33,770 nucleotides of DNA from an uncultured Oscillospiraceae bacterium (GTDB lineage: Bacteria > Bacillota > Clostridia > Oscillospirales > Oscillospiraceae), in contig CANROC010000027.1 in assembly GCA_947632175.1 (NCBI GenBank), forward strand, positions 1-33,770. The letters run 5' to 3'. Shown piece after piece: positions 7,337-15,883 of this stretch. Every line of letters begins with the position of its first letter. The stretch's first letter is position 1. The notes beneath the pieces are model-generated. The model saw nothing but the letters and a program-made list of their open reading frames with translations, had not been told where the DNA came from and made no database searches. The translations under genes and the position numbers were made by a program.

Positions 7337-9211
7337 ATGATGGATAGAAAAATCAGGACATGTATCACGGGTATTACAGTCAACGGCCCGACATATAAGA
7401 ATGTAAGCATTGTTCCCTCCATGCTCAATTTCTTTTATGGAAAGAACGGAACCGGAAAATCGACGCTGGCGAGAGCGTTTAAGGACGGCAGTGCCGCTTT
7501 GTCATGGGATGGGGCTCCTTATCCGGAAAGCCAGATACTGGTATATAATGAAGACTTCATAACAAAAAACGTGCAAAGCTATGGTAACATTCCCGGCGTG
7601 TTCACAATATCAGAAGTAAACGCACAGAAGAAACGGGAAATCGATCAGAAAACCGCTGACCGAAAAGCTGCTCTTGACGATATTAAAGCAAATGAAGTTA
7701 CCATCAAAAGTAAAGAGCAGGAAAAGGGCAAGTATTATACAGAATATGTGGAGGATGTATGGCAGGAATCTAAGGAATTCCGTGAAAAATTCCCTCTTGC
7801 GCTCGCATATCTGCGCGATAAAAAGAAGTTTGCGGACAAAGTAGACGGTTTAACCCCCAAGCAAAAACGTTATAATCCTGATGCCCCATTCTTTGATGAG
7901 GAAGATATGCCTGAATATGAGGAAGAAAGCGAAGAAGTACCGATCCCAATAGATGAGATTGAAACGCTTTATCAAACCGTTTACGGAAAAGAGCAGCCCG
8001 AGTTCAGCAAATACCATCTGTTTCCCGTAAAGGAACTGCCTGTACTTCCCACCTCTCTGGCCAATCCAATCATCAGCCGGAGCGATACCGAATTTGCGCG
8101 CTTCATCCGGGCGCTTGGGAACATGGACTGGATCACCCAGGGCCACACAAAGTATCACCATACAGCAGGGAAATGCCCCTATTGCCAGCAGGAAATGCCC
8201 GCAACCTTTGAAGACGATCTCGCTGCGTGCTACGATGAACAGTATAAAGAGGATCTCTCCAGGCTGGATGCTTTTGTAAAACGGTACAAGGATGTGCTGA
8301 ACAGCATATATAAAGAAGCTAATCTGAATATTCAAAATCCGTATCCCACGCCGCTTCTGCAGGAATACAAAAGAATATTTGACCTGTTTATGGAAAAAGC
8401 ACGGGCAAATGTTGCCACGCTTGAAAAGAAACTTGCCACGCCGTCAGAGTATATTGATTTGGAAAACCTGTCTCCGCTCCTTGACGAAATGGCGGATATT
8501 GCGCGTAAAATCAACAGTGAAATCCAAGTGCGCAATGATGTACTGGCAGACATACCTTCCCAGCGCAAAAAATGTTCTGACCTGGTTTGGAAGGCAATCG
8601 TACAGCGCACACAGCTTTTTACAAATACTTACAGGGCCCATATGCGCGATATCCGCGGGAGCATAGTACAAATCCAGACCCAGATTAATGCACAGAAAAA
8701 AGTGGTCAATACCCTTGCCGCTGAAATCACACAGTTAAACAGCGAAACGGTTAACACTACAAAAGCAATGGAAGACATCAACATGGCAATCCGAAGCGCA
8801 GGATTTAAGGGCTTCTTTCTCCGGAAAAAGCCCGGCGCTAAATACGTCTACCAGCTGGTCAGGGAGTACAATGGAAGGCAGGATGTCGTAGAGAAAAACC
8901 TCAGTGAAGGTGAACGGCATTTCATTGCATTCCTCTACTTCTACCACATGGTTATGGGAAGCCAGTCGGACGAGGGTAAGGTAGAAGACAAAATTGTCAT
9001 AATCGATGACCCCGTATCGTCCATGGACAGCAGCTCCCTTTTCATTGTCGCCTCGCTTACCCGTGAGATGATTGCTGTCTGCTATAACAACTATGCGTTG
9101 TTCTGGATATTAGAATATTTTCATATTGAAGCACAAGTTCTGCTCCCGCCTTGCCTGCTCAAATGGTTTAAAGAACGGGCAGCCCCGGTGGCCGAAATCG
9201 TTGTCCGTTAG
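7337..9211 (+). pseudogene. RloC/PrrC-like ABC ATPase, truncated at the 3' end
   Basis: The start at 7337 has AAAGGAG upstream. Walker A is at residues 35-43 (GKNGTGKST). A CPYC pair at 280-283 sits within the coiled-coil middle, like the zinc hook of RloC. The ABC signature LSEGERHF begins at about 522, and Walker B with D-loop, KIVIIDDPVSSMD, is at 552-564. In this AAA_13 (COG4694) family the protein should continue after Walker B with an H-loop (LTHN) and, in RloC/PrrC, a C-terminal anticodon-nuclease region. Here family-like sequence stops at about residue 587 (CYNNYA, near 9100). The last ~37 residues are read antisense through a foreign minus-strand gene. The protein probably cannot complete its ATPase cycle. 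RloC-type proteins act as stress- or phage-triggered nucleases; any such function here is inferred. Confidence 0.75.
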
Positions 9212-9445
9212 CGCCATGCACTTCCCGCCGATGCAGGAGAAGCAGCGGCTTCTTTCACAATCAGGGCAGGACTCCATCGGCTCCTCCCTTTCCCCCGAAA
9301 GCCCCTGTGCGCCGGGCACCGCGCCCTTCAGCGCCTCTTCCAGTTCGTCCGGTTCCTCATCCCCGGTGAGCCGTGGCATTTCTTCCTCTGCCGGCGCCCT
9401 GTTTTTCCCTGCCGCCAGCCAGGCGGCCTTCCGTTTCCCACTCAT
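9110..9445 (-). CDS. Cysteine-rich small protein with zinc-binding pattern
   Basis: I use the ATG at 9445 (MSGKRKAAWLAAGKN), which has GGAAAGG eight bases upstream; an ATG at 9451 is too close to that site. The 111-residue protein has a basic N-terminus, an acidic Glu-rich middle, and a C-terminal cysteine cluster: CPDCERSRCFSCIGGKCMAL then GHRGCPFFKP. The spacing suggests one or two zinc sites. Small proteins with RCFSCxxGKCxAL and CPFxKP recur in Firmicutes mobile elements; no function is known to me. Its last residues (after about 9125) switch to AT-rich sequence and read antisense to the ATPase remnant, so its natural C-terminus may also have been replaced at the junction. Confidence 0.65.
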   Translation of the reverse strand: MSGKRKAAWLAAGKNRAPAEEEMPRLTGDEEPDELEEALKGAVPGAQGLSGEREEPMESCPDCERSRCFSCIGGKCMALTDNDFGHRGCPFFKPFEQARREQNLCFNMKIF

Positions 9446-9482
9446 ATCCATCCTTTCCGGCCCCTGCTGCGGCCTTTTAATG

Positions 9483-9498
9483 GTTAGCCATAGCTAAC
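9483..9498. promoter_or_regulatory. Perfect 16-bp palindrome, operator-like
   Basis: GTTAGC-CATA-GCTAAC is perfectly symmetric outside the four-base centre. It lies about 40 bases upstream of the cysteine-rich gene start on the minus strand and between two convergent or divergent units. It could bind a dimeric regulator; no cognate protein was identified. Confidence 0.35.
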
Positions 9499-9511
9499 TT
9501 ATGGGTAAAAA

Positions 9512-9552
9512 AATAGTCTCCAAGACAGATATACTCTGCCTCAGAGACTATT
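9512..9552 (-). terminator. Long hairpin with T-run on the minus strand
   Basis: AATAGTCTC and GAGACTATT form perfect nine-base arms. Six of the next nine positions also pair, leaving a loop of about five bases. On the minus strand it is followed directly by TTTTTTT, a classic intrinsic terminator for transcripts coming from the right. On the plus strand the following sequence is also T-rich, so it may work in both directions and insulate the candidate RNA gene. Confidence 0.6.
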
Positions 9553-9607
9553 GGTATTATTTTACATTTTAGGCTTGCCGATTCCTTGCCATCTTAATGC
9601 GAAACAG

Positions 9608-9635
9608 TTGACTTTCAGTCCAAAACCGCTATAAT
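9608..9635 (+). promoter_or_regulatory. Near-consensus sigma-70 promoter of the candidate RNA
   Basis: TTGACT at 9608-9613 and TATAAT at 9630-9635 are separated by 16 bases. No ATG with a ribosome binding site follows; transcription would start at about 9642-9644 and enter a structured, non-coding stretch that ends in an intrinsic terminator. Confidence 0.65.
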
Positions 9636-9642
9636 TAGATGC

Positions 9643-9814
9643 AGAGGATAGCGGCAAGACCAGCTATCGTGTGCTCTGAAACGGCTGCTGGGGCGGCTTT
9701 CAGTTCGCCGTGGAGCACTGCCGAGGGTTATGCGTTACCTCACGCCGACTAGATTCCGCTTCGCCGGGTCGAACGAAAACGCTTGGGAGTCTTGTGATTG
9801 CAAGGCTCCCTTTT
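9643..9814 (+). ncRNA. Candidate structured non-coding RNA, about 170 nt, unknown family
   Basis: Bounded by a near-consensus promoter and an intrinsic terminator, this stretch has no credible open reading frame but several stems. GATAGC (9647-9652) pairs with GCTATC (9663-9668). GTGCTC (9671-9676) pairs with GAGCAC (9713-9718), enclosing ACGGC/GCCGT (9681-9685 with 9707-9711). GAGG (9723-9726) pairs with CCTC (9738-9741), or alternatively GCGT with ACGC. I checked it by eye against tmRNA, SRP RNA, RNase P RNA, 6S RNA and common riboswitch signatures and found no match. It is convergent with the Rpn gene, whose stop is about 60 bases beyond the terminator. It could be a trans-acting small RNA or part of an element. 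Confidence 0.55.
9785..9814 (+). terminator. Intrinsic terminator of the candidate RNA
   Basis: GGGAGTCTTG and CAAGGCTCCC pair over ten bases with one wobble around a six-base loop, followed at once by TTTT and CATT. The plus-strand orientation matches the promoter at 9608. Confidence 0.75.
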
Positions 9815-9872
9815 CATTACTGAAGCCTGGCGTCCTCTATTGCTCTTCTTGTTTTGCAACGGAAGGGCGCTC

Positions 9873-10919
9873 TCAAATCATCTTTTTCAAAATGGCTTGA
9901 TCTTCCTTGCTGACCTTCAGCACTTTCATTGCATCATCTACCGTTACCTTAAAAGACTCCATGACATTCTTCACAGCAGAGCATAAAGTTTCCAGTTTGC
10001 TTTCTTGCTTCGTCTTTTCAATAATTCCAGCGCTCAGATTACACATCGTGTCCACCTCCTGGCTTATCGTCTCCGTTACCGCTATGTTGAATTCATTCGG
10101 CAACATCTCTTTCTTTTCTTCTTTGCTTATCGTCTGGGAAAACAGCTTGCTCAGCAGCCGTACCATCGGATTGTCGCTTTTCTCTCCCTTTGCTCCCAGA
10201 CGGATCACCACGATCTTCTCCAGATCATAGTTCTCAGGATCTTCTTTATAATCCCCGTGCCGGCAGCTCTCCTGGAATTGATAATCATTGATGGAGTCCG
10301 CCCTGTCCTCGGCTGTTCCTACACAGATCCATACGGAGACTACCTTCTGGATCTTCTCGTAGTGCTGCCCTGTGAATACCGTTCCCTTTTGTGCGGATAT
10401 CATCCGGGAACCATAGTAGATTCCCCGTTTTGTGATAGGATATCCAGGGGTATCGTTATTTTGGATCTCAACATTGATGATAATCTCTACCAGGGTCCCA
10501 TCCTTCGGCACACGCACTACAAACCGGATGTCATAATATATGCTGCCTTCCCGAATGCTTTTATCCTCTGTGGATGATCCCTCTATCCGTCTGTTGCCGC
10601 TCAGCTTCCCGTTCTCCTCTTCGTCAGCTTCCAGCAGCTCGACCTCTACATCTTCGCTGTCTTCCGGAACCTCGATGTCGGTATGATCCTGCATCACCGC
10701 TATTTTGCTGATCTTCGGCTTTCCCTCTATGTACTTCGGGATCTCCTTCAGCGGCGTATCCGCGAACTCATCCATCGTGTACTTCAGAATATACGCCAGG
10801 ATTGCCTTGTTTGCAACCAGCTTTTTTGCTGTCGCGTCATGCGCCGCGCTTTCGTCTGTCACATTCAGGGTCTGCGCCATGTCATTTTCTATGATCTGTT
10901 TATCTTTATTCTCACCCAT
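9873..10919 (-). CDS. Rpn/PD-(D/E)XK nuclease family transposase-like protein
   Basis: The start at 10919 (MGENKDKQIIEND) has GGAG seven bases upstream; the frame is open further but without a better site. The 348-residue protein has the core IYYDIRFVVRVP followed by EIIINVEIQNNDTPGYPITK and RGIYYGSRMISAQKG. This gives the D...(E)xQ pattern of PD-(D/E)XK nucleases of the recombination-promoting nuclease (Rpn) group, common and repeated in Lachnospiraceae. Its length is normal and all frames are intact. Rpn proteins cleave DNA and promote RecA-independent recombination. The C-terminal half (ESFKVTVDDAMKVLKVSKED) is the usual helical tail. A perfect consensus promoter lies about 90 bases upstream of the start. 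Confidence 0.85.
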   Translation of the reverse strand: MGENKDKQIIENDMAQTLNVTDESAAHDATAKKLVANKAILAYILKYTMDEFADTPLKEIPKYIEGKPKISKIAVMQDHTDIEVPEDSEDVEVELLEADEEENGKLSGNRRIEGSSTEDKSIREGSIYYDIRFVVRVPKDGTLVEIIINVEIQNNDTPGYPITKRGIYYGSRMISAQKGTVFTGQHYEKIQKVVSVWICVGTAEDRADSINDYQFQESCRHGDYKEDPENYDLEKIVVIRLGAKGEKSDNPMVRLLSKLFSQTISKEEKKEMLPNEFNIAVTETISQEVDTMCNLSAGIIEKTKQESKLETLCSAVKNVMESFKVTVDDAMKVLKVSKEDQAILKKMI

Positions 10920-11009
10920 GGCGTATCTCCACTCTTTATCCGACGGTATTCCTGACGCGGAGTTCTGTCTGTTGACCGTCTGTATATTGAAACCTGATAT
11001 CACACTTAC

Positions 11010-11038
11010 ATTATAATCAATTCGCCCCAAAATGTCAA
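11010..11038 (-). promoter_or_regulatory. Perfect consensus sigma-70 promoter of the Rpn gene
   Basis: On the minus strand TTGACA (11033-11038) and TATAAT (11010-11015) are separated by exactly 17 bases. Transcription would start about 80-85 bases before the Rpn start codon. This is an unusually strong promoter for a nuclease of this type. Confidence 0.75.
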
Positions 11039-11167
11039 GCGCAACGCAAAATTGTCAGACAGCTCGCCTGTGATGGCTCGTGATCGCCGAATCCCACTTC
11101 TTTCCGTCTTTTGCAATCCGACAACAGAAATCCCTTACCATATCGTTTCTGACAAACCTGTATGTCA

Positions 11168-12715
11168 TCACATTCCCAGTTCTCGCCTGATCATATCGTC
11201 CAACTTGTATAGGATCTCTATCTTTCCCGGCCCATAGACGTACACCGCCTCTAGGAACCGCTCTTCCATTTCCGGCGTCAGTTTGTCGGTACTCTTTATC
11301 CCATACAAGGCGTCGTCCACAGCCTGGTTCAGTTCCTGGCGTTTCTTCTCCTCCTGACGGAGTTCCATTGTCTCTGATTCAAGCTCCTCTATCTTTTCCT
11401 GGGTCTTATCCTTTCTTTCCAGGTATTCTTCCTTTCCGATGATCCTGTCGGCGTACATCTCATAGAGCTTCAGTTTTTCGTTTTTCAGGTCTTCCAGCCT
11501 TTTGTCTATAAGCGCAAGGCTCTCAGTATCCTCTGTCTTTCCCTTTTTCAGTCCCTTGACCCTTTCGATAACCACTGCCAATGATCCCAGTACGGCGCTC
11601 TCTACTTCGCTTACAGGATACCGCTCTTTCGGACATTCGGTGAACTCTCCCTGCCTGCCCCTGTGCTGGCAGTAAAAGTACTTTCCGCGGCTATTGGATA
11701 TATACGTCATGGCTCTATGGCAGTTCCCGCATCGGACCTTTCCCTTCAGCGGATAAGTTTGAGGATCATTACATTTCTCCCTGTTCCTGCTCACACGAAC
11801 CGCCTGCGCCTTTTCATATTTCTCCCGGCTTATAATTGGCGCATGGTTGTTCTCCAGAGTGATCCACTCATCCTTCGGCTTTCTTCGGACTTTATGGCTG
11901 CCCACTGAGACCGCTTCCAATGTGCCGCCTATCAAAGCTCCGGTATAGGCATAGGTTCCAAGTACGCTCGCCACCATGGCGGATGTCCACCTCCGCTCAT
12001 GCTCCGCCGCGACCGGTTTGCCGTAGAGGTCCATACCATGCGTGCGCTGGTACTCCGCCCTCGTTGGGATATTCCGTTCATTCAACAGGGCCGCTATCGC
12101 GGTTGTATTCTTCCCTTTTCCAGCCTCCTCAAAGATCAGCCGCACGACATCCGCCGCTTCCTGGTCGATCACCCATTCCGTCCCGGCTTTGCGGTAGCCG
12201 TATGGGACGCGGTTTGTCTGCTTCGTCCCATTTTGGTATCTTGTGTAGTTCCCGCTTTTGACTTTCCTTGAGATGTCCCGGCTGTAGAGCGTATTGACCA
12301 GGTTCGTAAGAACACTGTCCAGACTGCCCGCGGGATCCGTTTTGCTGTCATACCCGTCGTTCACGGAGATGAGCCGGATCCCCAGCAGCGGGAATATCTG
12401 CTCGATATAATCGCCCACGGTGATGTAGTTTCTGCCCAGGCGCGAAAAATCCTTGACCAGGATGGCTTGGATCTTCTTTCTCTTCGCGTCCTCGATCATC
12501 CTTTTGAAGGAAGGCCGGTCAAAATTCGTCCCGCTGTAGCCGTCGTCGGCGTACTCGGTGACCGTATCCTGGAATGGATCAAAGAGTTCCTGATGTTCTT
12601 TCAGGTAAACCCGGAGGAGTCTCCTCTGGTTCTCGATGCTGTTGCTCTCATCCTTCCTGTCTCTGCCCAGGTCTCCGTCTGAAACAGACAGCCGCAGATA
12701 TAACGCAAAGTTCAC
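11168..12715 (-). CDS. Large serine recombinase (last of a trio)
   Basis: The start is probably the GTG at 12715, with GGGAGG upstream; it overlaps the preceding stop codon by four bases (GTGA). The 515-residue protein has an intact resolvase domain. The nucleophile is Ser10 in YLRLS, followed by DDGYSGTNFDRPSF and KDFSRLGRNYI. A recombinase domain comes next (VPYGYRK..., AAVVRLIFEEA-type helix). A zinc ribbon follows (VRCGNCHRAM ... FYCQHRG ... EC), then a coiled coil and a C-terminal sheet (ILYKLDDMIRRELGM). Such enzymes integrate and excise elements by a Ser-DNA intermediate. It is translationally coupled to the 585-residue recombinase and shares one operon with the degenerate third member. 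Confidence 0.9.
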   Translation of the reverse strand: MNFALYLRLSVSDGDLGRDRKDESNSIENQRRLLRVYLKEHQELFDPFQDTVTEYADDGYSGTNFDRPSFKRMIEDAKRKKIQAILVKDFSRLGRNYITVGDYIEQIFPLLGIRLISVNDGYDSKTDPAGSLDSVLTNLVNTLYSRDISRKVKSGNYTRYQNGTKQTNRVPYGYRKAGTEWVIDQEAADVVRLIFEEAGKGKNTTAIAALLNERNIPTRAEYQRTHGMDLYGKPVAAEHERRWTSAMVASVLGTYAYTGALIGGTLEAVSVGSHKVRRKPKDEWITLENNHAPIISREKYEKAQAVRVSRNREKCNDPQTYPLKGKVRCGNCHRAMTYISNSRGKYFYCQHRGRQGEFTECPKERYPVSEVESAVLGSLAVVIERVKGLKKGKTEDTESLALIDKRLEDLKNEKLKLYEMYADRIIGKEEYLERKDKTQEKIEELESETMELRQEEKKRQELNQAVDDALYGIKSTDKLTPEMEERFLEAVYVYGPGKIEILYKLDDMIRRELGM

Positions 12716-14469
12716 GGTTCCCTCCCGCTGCATACTTTCCCGGTCACATCCGGAACATCTTCCGCACCGGCTATGAATTCCTTCACAAGAGGGCTTTGTA
12801 ATATGTCCCCGCATTTGAACAGGACTTCCACGGTATCTCCGCCGCTCAGCCGGATGGACCCTACAAGCTCTTTCACCAGTTTCGGATTAAAATCATACTG
12901 CCCTTTCATCGGCTTCAGGTCTTCCGCCGTCCTGCGGCACTCTTCCACCGCTCTTTCCATCTCCGTGAGCGTTCGCTCGAGTCGTTCCGTCTCCGTCAGC
13001 GCCTCCCGTTTTTCCACGTCGGTTTTCTCCTTGAGGGTCAAAAACTCCTCCCGGTCAAGGATCCCCTCCACATAGTCCTCGTACAGCTTCTCCCTGCGCT
13101 CGTCCAGTTCCTGGTTGCGTTTCCTTGCCTCCTGGATCTCGTCCTTTCGTTTCTTTACAGCCGCGCCGCCGTCCTCTGCCTTTGCCTTTCGGATATGCGC
13201 CGCTATGTCCTCCGCCGAACGCGCCAGTTCCCGGATGCGGTCCATCACCGCGATCTTGATGAATTCCTGCGTCACGGAGCTGTTTTTGCACCCGGACACC
13301 CTGCCGTCCGATTGCTTGCAGCGGTACCTCAGGCCGATGACCTCTCCGTACTCGCCCTTTTCCCTATGCCGGTAAAACTGCATCGGCCTGCCGCAGTCCG
13401 CACAGTAGACCATCCGGTAGAAGTAGTCCGGGTATTCCTCATCCAGCCGCTCCCGGCCGCTGTCGATCTTCTCCTGGAACGCGTCCGTTTTATCGTGAAA
13501 TTCCTGGAGCCGCTGAAACTCTTCTTCCGTTATGTAAGGCGTATGCCGGTCCGGGAAGAGCGCCCACTCGTCTCTCGACTGTACCTGGGACGGCTGGCTG
13601 CGGTACTTTGCCTGGCTCGTCTTCCCCAGGCACAGGTATCCGGCGTAGGCCGGGTTGCGGATGATAGCGTCAACGGCGCTGTACGTCCACTTATCGGAGA
13701 CTCTTCCCTGCTTTTCCACCGGCCCGCCGTTTGCGGCTTCCCTGGCCGCCAGCTTTGCCCTGCTCCTTGTCGGCGCGCCGATCAGGTTCAGCCTCTCCAC
13801 GATGACCCGCACCGGCACGCCCGCGAGTCTCCACGCGAAGATCATCCGCACATACGGCTCCGTGGCAGGGTCAATTATCATGTGATCTCCGTCTCTCAGG
13901 TAGCCCATCGGCGGCGCTATCCCGTTGGCGTTCCCGGACTTTTTCGCCATCTCCCACGTCTGTGTGGATTTCTTTGAGAATTCCATTGCGTACATCGTGT
14001 TGACGATGTTCTTGAAGGGAACGATCATCCCTTCCAGATCCCCTTCACGGGCGCTGTCCAGGTTATCCGTGATGGCTATAAAGCGCACATTCAGAAGCGG
14101 CAGGATCCTCTCCAGGTAGTATCCCGTCTCAATGTAGTTCCTGCCAAACCTCGAAAGATCCTTGACTACAATGCACTGGATCTTCCCGCGCTTCACATCC
14201 TCCATCATCCTCCGGAACTCCGGCCGGTCGAAACTTGTGCCGCTCATGCCGTTGTCTACATAGGTATCCGTTAACACCAGATCGTTTTGCCGTGCGATAT
14301 AGTCCACCACAAGGCCAATCTGCGTCTCGATGCTGTCAGAAGTTCCGTACCCGTTATTCTCGCTGGACAGCCTCACATATGCGGCTGTGCGCAGTCTGCT
14401 TTCCTGCTGATCTCGCTTTAGAAGTTCCTCAGACTCTATCCTGCCGTTTCTTCTGCTCTTCCTCGCCAT
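12712..14469 (-). CDS. Large serine recombinase (middle of a trio)
   Basis: GGCGGAGGAG directly precedes the ATG at 14469. The 585-residue protein has an intact catalytic domain: Ser35 in YVRLSSENN, DNGMSGTSFDRPEF, and VVKDLSRFGRNYIETGYYLE. The DNA-binding recombinase domain follows (IAPPMGYLRDGD, then IFAWRLAGVPVRVIVERLN). A zinc ribbon (VYCADCGRPM ... RYRCKQ ... SGC), a long coiled coil (about 430-530) and a C-terminal tail come last. It begins 17 bases after the stop of the 408-residue degenerate relative and overlaps the next recombinase by four bases. All three would be made from one message, as expected for subunits of one machine. Confidence 0.9.
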   Translation of the reverse strand: MARKSRRNGRIESEELLKRDQQESRLRTAAYVRLSSENNGYGTSDSIETQIGLVVDYIARQNDLVLTDTYVDNGMSGTSFDRPEFRRMMEDVKRGKIQCIVVKDLSRFGRNYIETGYYLERILPLLNVRFIAITDNLDSAREGDLEGMIVPFKNIVNTMYAMEFSKKSTQTWEMAKKSGNANGIAPPMGYLRDGDHMIIDPATEPYVRMIFAWRLAGVPVRVIVERLNLIGAPTRSRAKLAAREAANGGPVEKQGRVSDKWTYSAVDAIIRNPAYAGYLCLGKTSQAKYRSQPSQVQSRDEWALFPDRHTPYITEEEFQRLQEFHDKTDAFQEKIDSGRERLDEEYPDYFYRMVYCADCGRPMQFYRHREKGEYGEVIGLRYRCKQSDGRVSGCKNSSVTQEFIKIAVMDRIRELARSAEDIAAHIRKAKAEDGGAAVKKRKDEIQEARKRNQELDERREKLYEDYVEGILDREEFLTLKEKTDVEKREALTETERLERTLTEMERAVEECRRTAEDLKPMKGQYDFNPKLVKELVGSIRLSGGDTVEVLFKCGDILQSPLVKEFIAGAEDVPDVTGKVCSGREP

Positions 14470-14486
14470 CTCCTCCGCCTTCCATC

Positions 14487-15713
14487 TTACGCTTGTTCTT
14501 CCTGCGGGTCAAGGCCCTTCAGCAGAAGATCCCTCCAATAGGTCTCCCTCAGCCCGCCGCGCTTTGCGGAGTAATACATGCTTTTGCGGGTCCCGTCCCA
14601 GGAGGTGTACAGCTTCAGCCAGGGATTGTCCGCGCTTGCCGCCAGCGGGATATTCTTCTCCGCCGCGGTGCATTCCGTCAGGACAGCCTCCGTCTCCCGG
14701 ATCTTCCTGTCCAACTCCTCCGACAGACGCTTAAGCTCTCTTCTGGTGAGTTCTGTATCCGCATCCCGGCATCTTTGATACGCCTCCATCTTAGCCGCGT
14801 GTGCATTGGCTATGCTCATGGCGGCATTCTGAGCTTCTTTCCGGGTTCTCTCCATGAGCCGTTCCCGAACGTCCTCATCCTTTTGGATGCGCTCCGCAGT
14901 CCTGGCAGCAAGCCTGTGCTCTTTCTTCAGGAGCGCCAGGATCTCACCCTCATCCGGCTCGCTGTCAATTGCGGCCGCCGCGACAGGATTTCGTTCCGGA
15001 AACCTTCTCTGGACTTCATCAAACATATTCGGTTCGATGATCGGCCCGTATTTTTCGTCTATGTACATCCTGTCCCGCAGGATCTGCCGGATCAGCTGCC
15101 TATACCACGGGCAGTTCCCTGTCGGAGACGGGATCTCTTCCTCTTCCAGCGTCCTGATGATCTTCTCAGGACCTACGCCATCCAGGCGCATGCGGAAAAT
15201 CCTGCGGACTGTCTCCGCCTCGGCTTCGTCAACCACCATCACGCCGTCCTCTTTTCTGAAGCCGTATGTTGGGCGTCTCCCGCCGGGCGACGCCAGCGCG
15301 GCGTTCCTTTCTGCTTTTTTACAGCCCAGGAGCTTGTAATGCGCGGCCTTAAAGTATGATTCCACTTCGTCCACGGTCTTTCCACGGCTGGTAAAGCCGT
15401 CCGAAACGGCGGTGAAGTGGATCCCCGCGGGAAAGAACGTGCCCAGAAGCACATACTTTGCCGCCGTGACGTCGCGTCCCGCTGCAAAAACCGAATCGAT
15501 CAGCACATGATCGAACCGCCGTCTCGCTCCGTCCTCCAAAAGCCGCGTGAACCCATCGCTTGCCGTGTGGGTCTCTTCCGCGTCCGTATAGGATTTCGTT
15601 ATCTCAATGCCGTGAGAAGCGGCGTATTTCAGGATCTTCTCTTCCCGTTCCGCCAGGGACATCTCGTCCCCCGGCATGCAGGAGAGCGCTCTTATGTAGG
15701 TTACCGCTTCCAT
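14487..15713 (-). CDS. Degenerate serine recombinase-like protein (first of a trio)
   Basis: The start at 15713 has GAGGTGA upstream. The 408-residue protein follows the layout of a large serine recombinase but with an altered catalytic core. It opens YIRALSC, so serine stands at R+3 (Ser11) instead of the usual R-x-S. The DxxxSGxxxxRP motif is replaced by TDAEETHTASDGFTRLL. The D(R)LxR motif reads IDSVFAAGRDVTAAKY. The recombinase domain (PTYGFRKEDGVMVV, EAETVRRIFRMRLDGVGPEK) is recognisable, but the zinc-ribbon cysteines are missing. The coiled coil is present. The reading frame is intact and GC-rich like its partners, so it is probably a maintained, non-catalytic subunit that helps its two active relatives bind DNA. 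Confidence 0.75.
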   Translation of the reverse strand: MEAVTYIRALSCMPGDEMSLAEREEKILKYAASHGIEITKSYTDAEETHTASDGFTRLLEDGARRRFDHVLIDSVFAAGRDVTAAKYVLLGTFFPAGIHFTAVSDGFTSRGKTVDEVESYFKAAHYKLLGCKKAERNAALASPGGRRPTYGFRKEDGVMVVDEAEAETVRRIFRMRLDGVGPEKIIRTLEEEEIPSPTGNCPWYRQLIRQILRDRMYIDEKYGPIIEPNMFDEVQRRFPERNPVAAAAIDSEPDEGEILALLKKEHRLAARTAERIQKDEDVRERLMERTRKEAQNAAMSIANAHAAKMEAYQRCRDADTELTRRELKRLSEELDRKIRETEAVLTECTAAEKNIPLAASADNPWLKLYTSWDGTRKSMYYSAKRGGLRETYWRDLLLKGLDPQEEQA

Positions 15714-15838
15714 CTTTCACCTCGTCCCTGGCGCCATCTGTGACGGCATTCCCGGTCGAAATGCCCGCCTGCTTTTCTTTATCCGCTAATACCATTGTAC
15801 TCATCCTTAGCCACATAGCAAGCGGTTTCAAAGAATTT

Positions 15839-15870
15839 TCACCTGTTTTTCAGGAAATTCTGCCAGGTGA
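15839..15870. repeat. Inverted repeat in the gap before the recombinase trio
   Basis: TCACCTG and CAGGTGA are perfect seven-base arms around 18 bases. There is no T-run on either side, so a protein-binding site is as likely as an RNA hairpin. It lies about 125 bases upstream of the first trio gene. Confidence 0.4.
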
Positions 15871-15883
15871 CTCACGATGAGTA

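Noticed and set aside
9100-9211. The last ~37 residues of the ATPase frame as a real C-terminal domain
   Set aside because: They are the antisense reading of the cysteine-rich minus-strand gene and contain neither H-loop nor nuclease motif.
9643-9814. Candidate RNA as 6S RNA, SRP RNA, tmRNA or RNase P RNA
   Set aside because: Size is similar to 6S RNA, but the long closing helix with central bubble was not found, and the signature sequences of the others are absent.
15604-15807. Small minus-strand ORF (MSTMVLADKEKQAG...) overlapping the start of the degenerate recombinase
   Set aside because: Two thirds of its length is out-of-frame reading of the recombinase; the ribosome binding site is weak. 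A leader peptide cannot be excluded.
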